Of a DNA stretch of 64,000 nt, positions 27,607-37,089 are shown in pieces. Both the position numbers and the translations under genes were made by a program. How positions within the stretch are numbered: position 1 is the first letter of the stretch; every line of letters begins with the position of its first letter. A model generated the notes under the pieces. That model saw only the letters and a program-made list of their open reading frames with translations, did no database searches and was not told the DNA's origin. The DNA is from Gordonia heveisoli. GTDB lineage: Bacteria > Actinomycetota > Actinomycetes > Mycobacteriales > Mycobacteriaceae. The DNA is taken from the NCBI RefSeq assembly GCF_030315745.1, contig NZ_JASXSH010000018.1, forward strand, positions 1 through 64,000, given 5' to 3'.

Positions 27607-28419
27607 ATGGAGATTGCGGGCAAGGTCTTCGTGGTGACGGGGGCGGGGAGCGGCATCGGACGTCAGGTGGCGATCGGGCTGATCGAGCGCGGCGGTATCG
27701 TCGCCGGTGCCGATCTCAACGAGGCCGGTCTCGCCGAGACGGCAGCGTTGGTCGCCGACCCGGACCGGTTCTCCTCGCACCGCCTCGACGTCTCCGATCA
27801 CGAAGCGGTGCAGCGGTTCCCGGACGAGGTGTCGGCGACGCACGGGCAGGTCGACGGTCTGTTCAACATCGCCGGGATCGCGCAGGATTTCGAGACGGTC
27901 GCCGAGGTCACCGATGAACGCATCGAGAAGCTGATGCGGGTGAACTTCTGGGGGACCGTGTGGATGACCCGCGCGTTCCTGCCCCTGCTGGAGGCCCGAC
28001 CAGACGGCGCGGTGATCATGAACACCTCGAGCCTGTCGGCGCTGGTACCGGTTCCCGGTGCGGCGATCTACGGCGCCTCTAAGGCTGCGGTGGCGCTGTT
28101 CGGCTACGGTCTCGCACAGGATCTGCGCAAGCGGTCGAAGGTCACCGTGACCACCGCGATCCCCGGCACCATCTGGACCGAACTCGTGCGAAAGAGTGCG
28201 GTCGCACTGGGCACCCCGGAGTTCGTGGCCCGCTCCTTCGCGATGAAACCGGAGAAGGCGGCGCGACGGATGATCGAGACCACCCGGAAGGGGCGTATGC
28301 GGGTGGTCGTCGGCAAGGACGCGCATTTCTACGGGGTGACCCGACGCCTCAGTACTGTCGTGGCTGAGCGGATCTCATATCTGCAGGTGGGTACCTTCGT
28401 CTACCGACACAAGTCCTAG
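27607..28419 (+). CDS. Short-chain dehydrogenase/reductase
   Basis: A 270-residue classical SDR with the cofactor motif TGAGSGIG, DLNEA (Asp after beta-2 favours NAD), NIAGIAQD, the catalytic Ser in NTSSLSA and the YGASK Tyr/Lys pair. AGGAG precedes the ATG at 27607. The C-terminal 60 residues are basic (GRMRVVVGKDAHFYGVTRR), as in SDRs acting on lipids near membranes. Substrate unknown. Likely co-transcribed with the preceding unknown protein. Confidence 0.88.
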   Translation: MEIAGKVFVVTGAGSGIGRQVAIGLIERGGIVAGADLNEAGLAETAALVADPDRFSSHRLDVSDHEAVQRFPDEVSATHGQVDGLFNIAGIAQDFETVAEVTDERIEKLMRVNFWGTVWMTRAFLPLLEARPDGAVIMNTSSLSALVPVPGAAIYGASKAAVALFGYGLAQDLRKRSKVTVTTAIPGTIWTELVRKSAVALGTPEFVARSFAMKPEKAARRMIETTRKGRMRVVVGKDAHFYGVTRRLSTVVAERISYLQVGTFVYRHKS

Positions 28420-28507
28420 CCGCCTCGGCGGGTGGTGGCGGGTGCGCCGGTCGGAATGAGGCGGATGCCCCATGCGGCCGGTGCCGGCGCGGGCCGACAC
28501 TTGGTCC

Positions 28508-29257
28508 ATGAGTACAACCAACACCCCCCGGCAGGTGGTCGATGACCTGCGCGCACATTCGGCACTCCCACGCGGCGATGGTGATCGGTTCGCCGGATAC
28601 GGCGTCATGGGTATGCCGTTCGCGTCGGGGCACTACCTTGCCCTTCGCGACCTGAACAGTTCCATCGGCGATCCGTATCGCAGCGTCTGGCTTCGGGATC
28701 CCCAGGGACAGTGGACGTTCTATACGACAACGTCGCCACGGACGAGTTGTCCGCACTACTTCGCGACCGGTGACGACGGTGTGCGGCAGATCGAGCGCAT
28801 CGAGGTCGACTGGGCCGATGAGTGGACCCTGCGGCTGCGTATCGCCGACGTCCTGGACTGGCGAATCGGGCTTGCGGCGTCACCGGCGACGCGGGCGATG
28901 ACGACGATGAGCGCGATGATGCCGGGGGTGGCGTGGCGCAGTGGCCCGGTCCTTTCCTCGATGGGGCCGATGGCTCATGCCGTGTTGCGGTCGGGACGGA
29001 TCCGCCTGTGTGGGCGGGCGCCCAGCGGAGCCCGCTACTTCGCGGCGCCGCTGCACGTCTGGCGGGTGCGGACCAGTGCCGCGGAGTTGTCCGGGCAGAC
29101 GTTGGGCCGCCCGGCGCCGCTGTCCGAGCAGATCCGGTTGGGGAGTTTCTGGTTGCCGCAGCGCGGGCTGTTCTTCGCGGGCAACGCCCGCTTTGTCGAT
29201 GCGGTGGGCAGTGCCCGCGTTGTCGATGCGGCCGCTGTCGATGCGGCCGTTGAGTGA
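28508..29257 (+). CDS. Hypothetical protein
   Basis: A 249-residue soluble protein I do not recognise. It begins STTNTPRQVVDDLRAHSALP and contains MGMPFASGHYLALRD, PYRSVWLRDPQGQWTFYTT and FWLPQRGLFFAGNARF, suggesting a beta-sandwich. The final 20 residues repeat VDA units, encoded by GTCGATGCGG-type DNA repeats (29198-29250). GACACT stands six bases before the ATG, consistent with a leaderless start. Confidence 0.6.
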   Translation: MSTTNTPRQVVDDLRAHSALPRGDGDRFAGYGVMGMPFASGHYLALRDLNSSIGDPYRSVWLRDPQGQWTFYTTTSPRTSCPHYFATGDDGVRQIERIEVDWADEWTLRLRIADVLDWRIGLAASPATRAMTTMSAMMPGVAWRSGPVLSSMGPMAHAVLRSGRIRLCGRAPSGARYFAAPLHVWRVRTSAAELSGQTLGRPAPLSEQIRLGSFWLPQRGLFFAGNARFVDAVGSARVVDAAAVDAAVE

Positions 29258-29290
29258 CGGTGGCAGTCGGCACGGGCGACAATGGATGCC

Positions 29291-30871
29291 ATGGTCGGTG
29301 ACGATGCGGTGGCCGCGCGCCAGCCCTTGCCGCGACGAGTCGAGGTGCTGGCGGGTCTGTCGGTGGCCATCGATCTCGGTCTGGGGCAGCCGGCCGAACA
29401 TATGTTGCGGTCGGCGGTCATCGCGTGCCGCCTCGCCGAGCGGCTCGGTCTCGATCGTGCGCAACGCGACACCGTCTATTACGCGACGCTGGTCATGTGG
29501 ATCGGGTGTCATGCTGATTCGGCCGAATATGCGCGTTGGTTCGGCGACGACATCGCGGTCCGGCGGGACGCGTATCTGATCGACTGGTCTGGGTTGCCGT
29601 ATATGCGGTTCCTGGTGGGGAATGTCGCGCGTGGTGAGCCGTTGACCCATCGGATGCGGACGATGGCCGAATTGTTCCGCGATGCGCGCGGTCAGTTGTC
29701 GGCGATGATTCACTCGCATTGTCTGTCCGCGGCGGCGTTGGCCGATCATATCGGCTTGGGTCCGGCGGTGGAGCGGGCGATCACGTACACCTTCGAACGC
29801 TACGACGGTGGCGGTCTGCCGAATGGTGCTGCGGGGGAGGATATCCCGGTCGAGATGAGGGTTGCCCAGGTCGCCGACATGGTTGAGGTGCATCAGCGTC
29901 TGTACGGCGCCGACGGCGCGATCGCGATGGCGCGCAGCCGTCGTGGCGGTCAGTTCGACCCGGTCGTCGTCGACGCATTCACCGAGGCTGCGGCGTCGTT
30001 GTTCCCGGCGCCGGGCGCCGACCCGTGGGCACTGGCGCTGTCCGTCGCGCCGGATGCGGAGGTGCGTCTGGACCGTGGGGAACTGGATGCCCTGCTGGCG
30101 GCCATCGGCGACTTCACCGATCTGAAATGTCCGTTCGCGCTGGGGCATTCACGTGGGGTCGCCGATCTCGCGGCCGCTGCCGCCATACACCTGGAGATGT
30201 CTGGCGATCAGGTCGATATGGTTCGCCGCGCGGGGCATCTACATGATGTCGGACGGATCGGGGTGTCCAGCCAGGTGTGGTCGAAGCCAGGTGAACTCTC
30301 TGCCGAGGAATGGGAGCGCGTCCGGATGCATCCCTATCTGACCGATCGGGTGCTGACCCGGATTCCCGGTCTCCGCGACGTCGCGCGCGTCGCGCGTGGC
30401 CATCACGAACGCCTTGACGGGACCGGCTATCCGCTGGGGGTGAATGGTGCGGCGCTGCAACGGCCGGAGCGGGTGCTCGCCGCGGCGGTCGCCTATCGGT
30501 CGGCGCTGGAACCGCGGCCGTACCGGCAGGCGATGACCGCGCGTGATGCGGCGATGCGGCTCGACCGGCGGGTCGCCGACGGTGCGCTCGACGGTGAGTG
30601 TGTCGTCGCGGTGCTGAGTGCGGCCGGACATGTGCGTCCGAGAGCGCGTCGCACCGATACGCTCACCCCGCGTGAGACCGAGATCCTCGGTCTTGTCGCA
30701 CGCGGGATGACCAATCGGGAGATCGCCGCCCGGCTGGTCCTCAGTGAGAAGACCGTCCGGAATCATGTCGAACGCACCTACGCCAAGATCGGCGCGTCGA
30801 ACCGGGTGGGGGCGAGCCTGTACGCGTTGGCGAACGGTTTGGCCGGACCGGCGCCCGACCCGTCGGGCTGA
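29291..30871 (+). CDS. Tandem HD-GYP domain protein with C-terminal LuxR helix-turn-helix
   Basis: A 526-residue cytoplasmic regulator. Residues about 1-230 form a degenerate HD-GYP half (FERYDGGGLPNG, VAQVADMVEVHQ); 270-450 form a better one with GHLHDVGRIG, RMHPYLTDRVL and GHHERLDGTGYP, although the Asp expected in the last helix is Tyr (AVAYRSALEPRPYR). The C-terminus is a GerE/LuxR DNA-binding domain (LTPRETEILGLVARGMTNRE, EKTVRNHVERTYAKIG). It could couple a metal-dependent phosphohydrolase or a nucleotide sensor to transcription. GACAAT lies seven bases before the ATG at 29291; an ATG three codons upstream is the alternative. Confidence 0.85.
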   Translation: MVGDDAVAARQPLPRRVEVLAGLSVAIDLGLGQPAEHMLRSAVIACRLAERLGLDRAQRDTVYYATLVMWIGCHADSAEYARWFGDDIAVRRDAYLIDWSGLPYMRFLVGNVARGEPLTHRMRTMAELFRDARGQLSAMIHSHCLSAAALADHIGLGPAVERAITYTFERYDGGGLPNGAAGEDIPVEMRVAQVADMVEVHQRLYGADGAIAMARSRRGGQFDPVVVDAFTEAAASLFPAPGADPWALALSVAPDAEVRLDRGELDALLAAIGDFTDLKCPFALGHSRGVADLAAAAAIHLEMSGDQVDMVRRAGHLHDVGRIGVSSQVWSKPGELSAEEWERVRMHPYLTDRVLTRIPGLRDVARVARGHHERLDGTGYPLGVNGAALQRPERVLAAAVAYRSALEPRPYRQAMTARDAAMRLDRRVADGALDGECVVAVLSAAGHVRPRARRTDTLTPRETEILGLVARGMTNREIAARLVLSEKTVRNHVERTYAKIGASNRVGASLYALANGLAGPAPDPSG

Positions 30872-30878
30872 GGAGCGC

Positions 30879-32292
30879 TCAGACCTCGCGGTCGGCGAGG
30901 TCGCCTGCCGACCGGGTCCACACCATGTAGCCGATTCCGACGCCGGCGAACCACACCGCGCCCACGGCGAGGGCTATCCGGCCGTCATGGTTGAAGAACA
31001 GCAATACGAACACCATCACCAGGAAGGCGAGCGCCAGCCAGGTGGTCACCGGTGCGCCGGGTACGCGATAGTCGGAAGCGGGTAGTTCGCCGCGTGCGAC
31101 CTTGCGACGATAGGCGAGCTGGCACATCAGGATCGTCGACCAGATGACGATGATGCCGACGGTCGACACCGCGGTGATGTAGGCGAAGGCGTGCTCCTCA
31201 TCGAGCACGTTGACGAGGACACCGATCGCCATGACGGCCGCGCTGAGGGCGATGCCCGCGGCGGGAACCTTCCGGCTCGACAGTCGCGTGAGCTGTCGCG
31301 GCGCGTCGCCGGTGTGCCCGAGTGAGCGCAGCATGCGTCCGGTCGAGTAGATGCCCGAGTTGCATGACGAGAGCGCCGCGGTGAGCAGGATGAAGTTGAC
31401 GATGCCCGCGGCACCGGGGATGCCGATATAAGAGAACACCGATACGAACGGGCTCTCGCCGGCGTGGAAATCTTTCCAACTGCGCACCGACAGGATGACC
31501 AGTAGGGCGCCGACATAGAAGATGCCGATGCGGAAGGGAACCGTGTTGATGGCCTTGCGGAGGGTGACACGCGGATTCTGCGCTTCGCCTGCGGTGACGC
31601 CGACGAGTTCGACGCCGACGTAGGCGAACATCACGATCTGCAGGCTCAGGAGCGCGTTGGTGAATCCGGTCGCGAAGAAGCCGCCCTCGTTCCACAGGTT
31701 GGTCACCGACGGTCCGGTGTCGGGGCCGAGGCCGGAGATCGGGAGCAGGACGCCGATGCCGACGATGATCATGCCGAGGATGGCGGTGACTTTGATGGCG
31801 GAGAACCAGAATTCGGCGCGCCCGAAGACGCCGACCGAGATGAGGTTGGCGCCGAAGAGTACGACGAGCGCCACCAGCGCGGTCACCCAGACCGGGATCG
31901 ACGGCCACCAGTAGTTGACGTACTTGCCCGCGACGGTGATCTCGGCCATGCAGGTGGTCGTCCACACCGCCCAGTAGGTCCAGCCCTGACTGAACCCGGC
32001 GAATCGGCCGAGGAACTCGTCGGCGTATTCGCTGATGCCGCCGGAGATCGGGCGGTAGATGAGCAGTTCGCCGAGTGCGCGCATGACGATGAAGATGGCA
32101 AGGCCGGCGAGCGCGTAGGGCCAGGATCAGCGCGGGGCCGGCTTTCTCGATGGCTCCGCCCGCGCCGTAGAACAGGCCCGTTCCGATCGCGCCGCCGATG
32201 GCGATCATCTGCACTGTGCGCGCGGTGAGGCCGCGTTGGTAACCCTCGTCGGTGTCGACGCCGGGGTCGGCGATCTGCTGCTCGGTCGTCAC
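30879..32292 (-). pseudogene. APC-family amino-acid permease split by a one-base frameshift
   Basis: The GTG at 32292 (AGGAG upstream) starts [12 protein letters not shown], then [20 protein letters not shown] and AGPALILA, typical of AAT-type amino-acid permeases. The frame then breaks: the rest, from [19 protein letters not shown] through twelve-helix sequence to the stop at 30879, is in another frame. The shift lies at GGG 32119-32121 (plus strand); deletion of one base restores a continuous permease of about 470 residues. The remaining sequence is intact and well conserved, so this is either a very recent inactivation or a sequencing error. Substrate cannot be fixed; cationic or neutral amino acids and GABA are typical. 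Confidence 0.8.
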
Positions 32293-32439
32293 GGGGACTC
32301 CTGACCACGGGAAGCATTTAGCGTGTCTAAGGCTAGCGTCAGGTGCTTCGTCGTCGGTGACCACGCGGGCCTTGCGGACCACTTTGGCACCCTCGCACCG
32401 CATCCCGGGCCCATCTACCTGCGTTTTTCCGCGAAAGGG

Positions 32440-32483
32440 TTGACCCGAAGATCGTGTGAACGTACATTCATTCACAGTGAATG
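32440..32483 (+). promoter_or_regulatory. Sigma-A promoter with palindromic operator for the badI operon
   Basis: TTGACC (32440-32445), a 17-base spacer and TACATT (32463-32468) form a good sigma-A promoter. CATTCAC-A-GTGAATG (32469-32483), a perfect 15-base palindrome with a single central base, covers the expected transcription start. A repressor there would block initiation; the TetR gene at the operon end is the natural candidate. Confidence 0.7.
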
Positions 32484-32527
32484 GGTAATCACAATCACAG
32501 TTTGCCCACATCTGAGAGGAGCGGCAC

Positions 32528-33337
32528 ATGAGCCACGGAAACTTCGACTACGAGGACATCGACTACCAGGTGGACGGGCCGACGGCCGTCATCACGATGA
32601 ACCGTCCGCAGCGGTACAACGCGTTCCGGGCGAAGACGGTCGAGGAGATGATCTCGGCCTTCCGCCGCGCCTGGGCCGACAAGGATGTGCAAGCCGTGAT
32701 CCTCACCGGTGCGGGCGAGAAGGCGTTCTGCACCGGCGGTGACGTCAAGCAGCGTGCGGAGACCGGCGACTACGGTCCCAGCGAGAGTGGCATGTTCGAG
32801 ATCGGCAACCTGCACAAGCTGATCCGTGACATCCCCAAGCCGGTCATCGCGGCCGTCAACGGACTCGCGATCGGCGGTGGTCACGTGCTTCACGTGCTCT
32901 GTGATCTGACCATCGCGGCCGACACCGCCCGCTTCGGACAGTCCGGTCCCAAGGTGGGCTCCTTCGACGCCGGCTTCGGCTCGGCCTACCTGGCCCGCAC
33001 CGTCGGTGAGAAGCGCGCCCGCGAGATCTGGTACCTGTGCCGCCAGTACGACGCGGCGACCGCCGAGCGCTGGGGGCTGGTGAACTGGGTGGTCCCGGCC
33101 GCGGATCTGCTCGACGAGGCTAAGAAGATCGCCGCGGAGATCGCCGAGAAGTCGCCGACCGCGATCCGCTTCCTCAAGCAGAGCTTCAACGCCGACACCG
33201 ACCATCAGGCGGGGCTGTCGAATCTGGCGATGAGTGCGCTGGACCTCTTCACCCACCACACCGCCGAGGGTGCGGAAGGTGCGAGTGCGTTCGCCGAGAA
33301 GCGGATGCCCGAATTCAACAAGTTCGCCGCCATCTGA
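32528..33337 (+). CDS. badI: 2-ketocyclohexanecarboxyl-CoA hydrolase-like crotonase (BadI type)
   Basis: A 269-residue crotonase-fold enzyme. It carries FCTGGD, the oxyanion segments [11 protein letters not shown] and the MenB/BadI signature [21 protein letters not shown] with WYLCRQYDA. The C-terminus ([19 protein letters not shown], ending [10 protein letters not shown]) matches R. palustris BadI as I remember it, rather than MenB. BadI opens the ring of 2-ketocyclohexanecarboxyl-CoA to pimeloyl-CoA. GAGAGGAG precedes the ATG. First gene of an operon with a BadH-like SDR, an acyl-CoA ligase and two acyl-CoA dehydrogenases. Confidence 0.82.
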   Translation: MSHGNFDYEDIDYQVDGPTAVITMNRPQRYNAFRAKTVEEMISAFRRAWADKDVQAVILTGAGEKAFCTGGDVKQRAETGDYGPSESGMFEIGNLHKLIRDIPKPVIAAVNGLAIGGGHVLHVLCDLTIAADTARFGQSGPKVGSFDAGFGSAYLARTVGEKRAREIWYLCRQYDAATAERWGLVNWVVPAADLLDEAKKIAAEIAEKSPTAIRFLKQSFNADTDHQAGLSNLAMSALDLFTHHTAEGAEGASAFAEKRMPEFNKFAAI

Positions 33338-33371
33338 GCCGCCCCGTCCATCGACAAGGATCCGAATAATC

Positions 33372-34121
33372 ATGAGCACCAGCAGCATTGCCGTCGTCAC
33401 CGGAGCCGGATCGGGAATCGGCAAGTCCATCGCCGAGGCCTTCGCCGCGCAGGGGGTCACCGTGGTCGCCGCCGACCTCGATCTCGACGCCGCCAAGCGC
33501 ACCGCGGAGACCAGCCCGAAGATCATCCCGATGGCCGTCGACGTCGCCGATCGCGCCACCGTCGACGCCCTGCGCGACGCGGTGAACAGCGAGGTCGGCG
33601 TCCCCGACATCCTCGTGAACGCCGCGGGCTGGGATCGCACCGACCAGTTCCTCAACGCGACAACCGAGTTCGCCGAGAAGGTGGTGGCGATCAACTATCT
33701 GGGACCGGTCCACATGGCCAGTGCCTTCCTGCCCGGCATGATCGAGGCGTCCAAGTCCGACGGCTGGCGGGGTGGTCGCGTCGTCAACCTCGCCTCCGAT
33801 GCGGGTCGCGTCGGCTCGGCCGGTGAGTCGATCTACGCCGGCGCCAAGGGTGGCGTCATCGCACTGGGCAAGTCGCTGGCACGGGAGATGGCCCGCTACC
33901 AGATCACGGTGAACTCGGTCTGCCCGGGACCCACCGACACCCCGTTGTTCCGCGCACAGCCGGAGAAGCTGCAGGAGGCGCTCGTCAAGGCCATCCCGTT
34001 CCGTCGACTCGCACGACCCGACGAGGTCGCCGCGCCCGTCCTCTTCCTCGCCTCGGACGCCGCCTCGTTCATCACCGGTCAGGTGATCAGCGTCAGCGGT
34101 GGACTCACCATGGCCGGCTGA
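33372..34121 (+). CDS. badH: 2-hydroxycyclohexanecarboxyl-CoA dehydrogenase-like SDR (BadH type)
   Basis: A 249-residue SDR with TGAGSGIG, DLDLDAAKR, VNAAGWDRTD, the catalytic Ser in NLASDAGRVG and YAGAKGG for Tyr/Lys, ending FITGQVISVSGGLTMAG. The NAAGWD and SDA-RVGS-GE pattern fits R. palustris BadH, which oxidises the 2-hydroxy group before BadI cleavage. The ATG at 33372 follows badI by 34 bases. Assignment to this exact substrate is inferred from sequence resemblance plus the badI neighbour. Confidence 0.78.
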   Translation: MSTSSIAVVTGAGSGIGKSIAEAFAAQGVTVVAADLDLDAAKRTAETSPKIIPMAVDVADRATVDALRDAVNSEVGVPDILVNAAGWDRTDQFLNATTEFAEKVVAINYLGPVHMASAFLPGMIEASKSDGWRGGRVVNLASDAGRVGSAGESIYAGAKGGVIALGKSLAREMARYQITVNSVCPGPTDTPLFRAQPEKLQEALVKAIPFRRLARPDEVAAPVLFLASDAASFITGQVISVSGGLTMAG

Positions 34122-34154
34122 CCCGGCCGCAACGACCATCATCGGAGATAAGTC

Positions 34155-35837
34155 GTGACCGACAACTATGACGCGACCGCATATCGGGCCTTCTTCGAGC
34201 AGGAGTTCACCTACCTGAACGGCTTCCGCCGCAACACCCATCGCTATGCGAACTCGCCGGCCATGATCGACCCGACCGACGACACGGTGTGGACCTACGC
34301 CCAGTTGGGTGACCGGGTCGATCGGATCGCCACCGCACTCGTCGGTTTCGGCGTGGCACCGGGCGACGTGGTCGCCTACCAACTGCTCAACGGTCCGGAA
34401 TTCGCCCAGCTCTACCTGGCCACCCAGGCGGCAGGGGCGGTGGGCTCGCCGGTCAACTTTCGTCTGGCGGCGGGGGAGACGGCGGTGATCCTCGACCTCA
34501 GCCGACCGAAGGTCTACGTCTACGACACGGACTACTCCGAGATGGTCGCCGCGGCATTCGACATCGCCGAGCACACACCGGAAGTCGTGGTCGCGGTAGG
34601 TGACGGACCTACGGTGCCCGACCGGGTGATCGGTGGCGCACGGGCGGTCCGGTTCGCAGAACTCCCGGAGTCTCCGGCGCAGCCGCCGGTGGTCAGCCGT
34701 GGTGTATTCGATGAGACGACTCGCCTGTATACATCGGGAACCACCGGCATGCCCAAGGCGGTTCCGATGAACAGCGCGATCGAGATCTTCTCCGCACACG
34801 ACGTGATCATGCACTTCCCGCTGAGCCCCGAGGACCGCACGCTGAACATGACCCCGTGGTTCCACCGCGGCGGACTGTACTGTGCCGGGCCGAATCCCAC
34901 GTTCTACCTCGGCTCGTCGTTGGTCCCGATGCGCACCTTCGACGCGGCGACGACCCTCGATCTGGTGGAGCGCCACCGACTGACGTTCTTGATCGGGGCG
35001 CCGACGAATCTGGCGATGTTGACCGCCGAGCAGGAGCAGCGTCCCCGCGATCTGTCGAGCCTCAACGGGGTGGTCACGATGGGCGCCCCACTGGAACGGG
35101 AAGCGGCGCTGCACTATCAAGATGTGCTTACGCCGCGCATCTTCAACGGCTACGGCAGTACCGAGGGATTCTGGAATACCTTCCTGCGGCCCGGCGATCT
35201 GCCGGACGGGGCGGGTACCGCCGGTCGGGCCTGCATCGACGATGACGTACTCGTGGTGCGGGTTCGGCCCGACGGTGTCCTCGCCGGCCCCGACGAGACG
35301 GTGGCCCGCGACGGATCCGAAGTGGGTGAGGTCATCGTCAGGTCGCCCAAATGCGCTGGCCAGTACTACGACTCACCGGAGCAGGACAAGGCCAAATATG
35401 CCGGCAGCTGGCTGCATATCGGCGATCTGGCGACGTGGGATGCCGACGAGTTCGTCACGATCGTCGGCCGCAAGGACGACATGCTGATCTCTGGCGGCGA
35501 GAATGTGCATCCCGTCCAGGTCGAGGAGGCGCTCAACGGCCATCCCGACGTCGCCGACTCGTTGGTCGTCGGGGTGCCCGACACGCAGTGGGGGCAAAGG
35601 GTCGTCGCCTACATCCTGCCCGTCGATGGTGCGAAGCCCTCGCCGGAGGTCCTCGACGACTACTGCCGCGCTCATCCGATGCTTTCGCAGTTCAAACGTC
35701 CACGCGCCTATCGGTTCGTCGACTCCCTGCCGGTGTCGGCGACCGGAAAGAAGTTGCACTACAAAGCCGCCCAGTCGGCGACAACCGAGATGGCCGCCGG
35801 TGACTTCATCGCGCCCGCCCCGACCTCAGGAGTCTGA
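34155..35837 (+). CDS. aliA: Acyl-CoA ligase, probably cyclohexanecarboxylate-CoA ligase
   Basis: A 560-residue ANL-superfamily adenylating enzyme: the P-loop YTSGTTGMPKAVPMN, NGYGSTEGFW for adenine binding, the Asp in IGDLATWDADEF, the hinge GRKDDMLISGGENVHPVQVEE and the catalytic Lys in SATGKKLHYK. GTG start with CGGAG upstream. Its position between BadH-like and acyl-CoA dehydrogenase genes suggests it activates the pathway's entry acid, as AliA does for cyclohexanecarboxylate; medium-chain or aromatic acids remain possible. Confidence 0.8.
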   Translation: MTDNYDATAYRAFFEQEFTYLNGFRRNTHRYANSPAMIDPTDDTVWTYAQLGDRVDRIATALVGFGVAPGDVVAYQLLNGPEFAQLYLATQAAGAVGSPVNFRLAAGETAVILDLSRPKVYVYDTDYSEMVAAAFDIAEHTPEVVVAVGDGPTVPDRVIGGARAVRFAELPESPAQPPVVSRGVFDETTRLYTSGTTGMPKAVPMNSAIEIFSAHDVIMHFPLSPEDRTLNMTPWFHRGGLYCAGPNPTFYLGSSLVPMRTFDAATTLDLVERHRLTFLIGAPTNLAMLTAEQEQRPRDLSSLNGVVTMGAPLEREAALHYQDVLTPRIFNGYGSTEGFWNTFLRPGDLPDGAGTAGRACIDDDVLVVRVRPDGVLAGPDETVARDGSEVGEVIVRSPKCAGQYYDSPEQDKAKYAGSWLHIGDLATWDADEFVTIVGRKDDMLISGGENVHPVQVEEALNGHPDVADSLVVGVPDTQWGQRVVAYILPVDGAKPSPEVLDDYCRAHPMLSQFKRPRAYRFVDSLPVSATGKKLHYKAAQSATTEMAAGDFIAPAPTSGV

Positions 35838-35839
35838 TC

Positions 35840-37063
35840 ATGACTACAACCACCACCGCGCCCAAGTTCTCCGTTCTTGATCCGTTGAACTTGGATCTGG
35901 GCTATTCCGACGACGAGTTGGCAGTGCGTGATGCGGTGCGCGGCTTTTTGGCCGAGCATGTGACACCGTCCGTCGCGGGGTGGTTCGAGGACGGTGGCAT
36001 CCCGGTTGCGCGTGAGTTGTTCGTGCAGTTCGGTGAGTTGGGTTTGTTGGGTATGCATTTGGACGGCTACGGGTGCGGTGGGTCGTCGGCGGTGCACTAC
36101 GGGTTGGCATGTCTGGAGTTGGAGGCGTGTGATTCGGGTATTCGGTCGATGGTCTCGGTGCAGGGGTCGCTGGCGATGTTCTCGATCTACAACAACGGTA
36201 GTGAGGAGCAGAAGCAGCGGTGGTTGCCGTCGATGGCGGCGGGGAAGACGGTGGGTTGTTTCGGTTTGACGGAGCCGGATGCGGGTAGTGATCCGGCGTC
36301 GATGACGACGCGTGCGCGGCGGGACGGGTCGGATTGGATTCTCGATGGCCGCAAGATGTGGATCACGAATTCGCCGATCGCGGATGTGGCGGTGGTGTGG
36401 GCGAAAACCGAGCTCGACGGTGGCGAGGTGGCGGTACGTGGATTCATCGTGCCGACGGATACGCCGGGGGTGAGCACGCCGGAGATCAAGCACAAGCTGT
36501 CGTTGCGGGCGTCGACGACGGGTGAGATCGTCCTCGAGGGTGTGCGGTTGCCCGCGGACGCGTTGATGCCCGGCACCGACGATCTGACGAAGGGCACCGG
36601 GATCAAGGCGCCGCTGGCGAGCTTGTCGGAGGCGCGGTACGGGATCTTGTGGGGTGCGGTGGGCGCGGCCCGGTCGGCGTGGGAGACGGCGCGGGACTAT
36701 GCGGTGGCGCGGACGCAGTTCGGTCGGCCGTTGGCCGGGTTCCAGTTGACGCAGGCCAAGTTGGCCGACATTGGGGTGGAGTTGGCCAAGGCGAATCTGC
36801 TGGCGCAGCATTTGGGCCGGTTGAAGGATTCGGTGGGATTGCGCCCGGACCAGGTGAGTTTCGGGAAACTCAACAACACGCGTGAGGCGATCGAGATCTG
36901 CCGGACGGCGCGCACGATTCTGGGCGGAAACGGTATCTCGTTGGAGTATCCGGTGATTCGGCACATGGTGAATCTGGAGTCGGTGCTGACCTACGAGGGG
37001 ACGCCGGAGATGCATCAGTTGGTGCTGGGTCAGGCATTTACCGGCGAGAACGCCTTCCGCTGA
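35840..37063 (+). CDS. Glutaryl-CoA dehydrogenase-like acyl-CoA dehydrogenase
   Basis: A 407-residue FAD enzyme. CFGLTEPDAGSDP, WITNSPIADVAVVWAK and LEGVRLPADAL are acyl-CoA dehydrogenase motifs; GIRSMVSVQGSLAM carries the Arg/Ser pair that binds the distal carboxylate in glutaryl-CoA dehydrogenases, and the catalytic Glu is in LTYEGTPEMHQLVLG. It could act on glutaryl-CoA or pimeloyl-CoA, downstream of BadI. The ATG is two bases after the aliA stop. Its codon use differs from its neighbours: many TTG leucines and G- or T-ending codons where neighbours use C, suggesting separate ancestry. Confidence 0.85.
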   Translation: MTTTTTAPKFSVLDPLNLDLGYSDDELAVRDAVRGFLAEHVTPSVAGWFEDGGIPVARELFVQFGELGLLGMHLDGYGCGGSSAVHYGLACLELEACDSGIRSMVSVQGSLAMFSIYNNGSEEQKQRWLPSMAAGKTVGCFGLTEPDAGSDPASMTTRARRDGSDWILDGRKMWITNSPIADVAVVWAKTELDGGEVAVRGFIVPTDTPGVSTPEIKHKLSLRASTTGEIVLEGVRLPADALMPGTDDLTKGTGIKAPLASLSEARYGILWGAVGAARSAWETARDYAVARTQFGRPLAGFQLTQAKLADIGVELAKANLLAQHLGRLKDSVGLRPDQVSFGKLNNTREAIEICRTARTILGGNGISLEYPVIRHMVNLESVLTYEGTPEMHQLVLGQAFTGENAFR

Positions 37064-37089
37064 AGACACTGAAGTCTAGGAGACACCCG

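Noticed and set aside
32110..32130. Programmed ribosomal frameshift in the permease
   Set aside because: No slippery heptamer and no downstream pseudoknot-like structure is evident, and permeases of this family are not known to use frameshifting.
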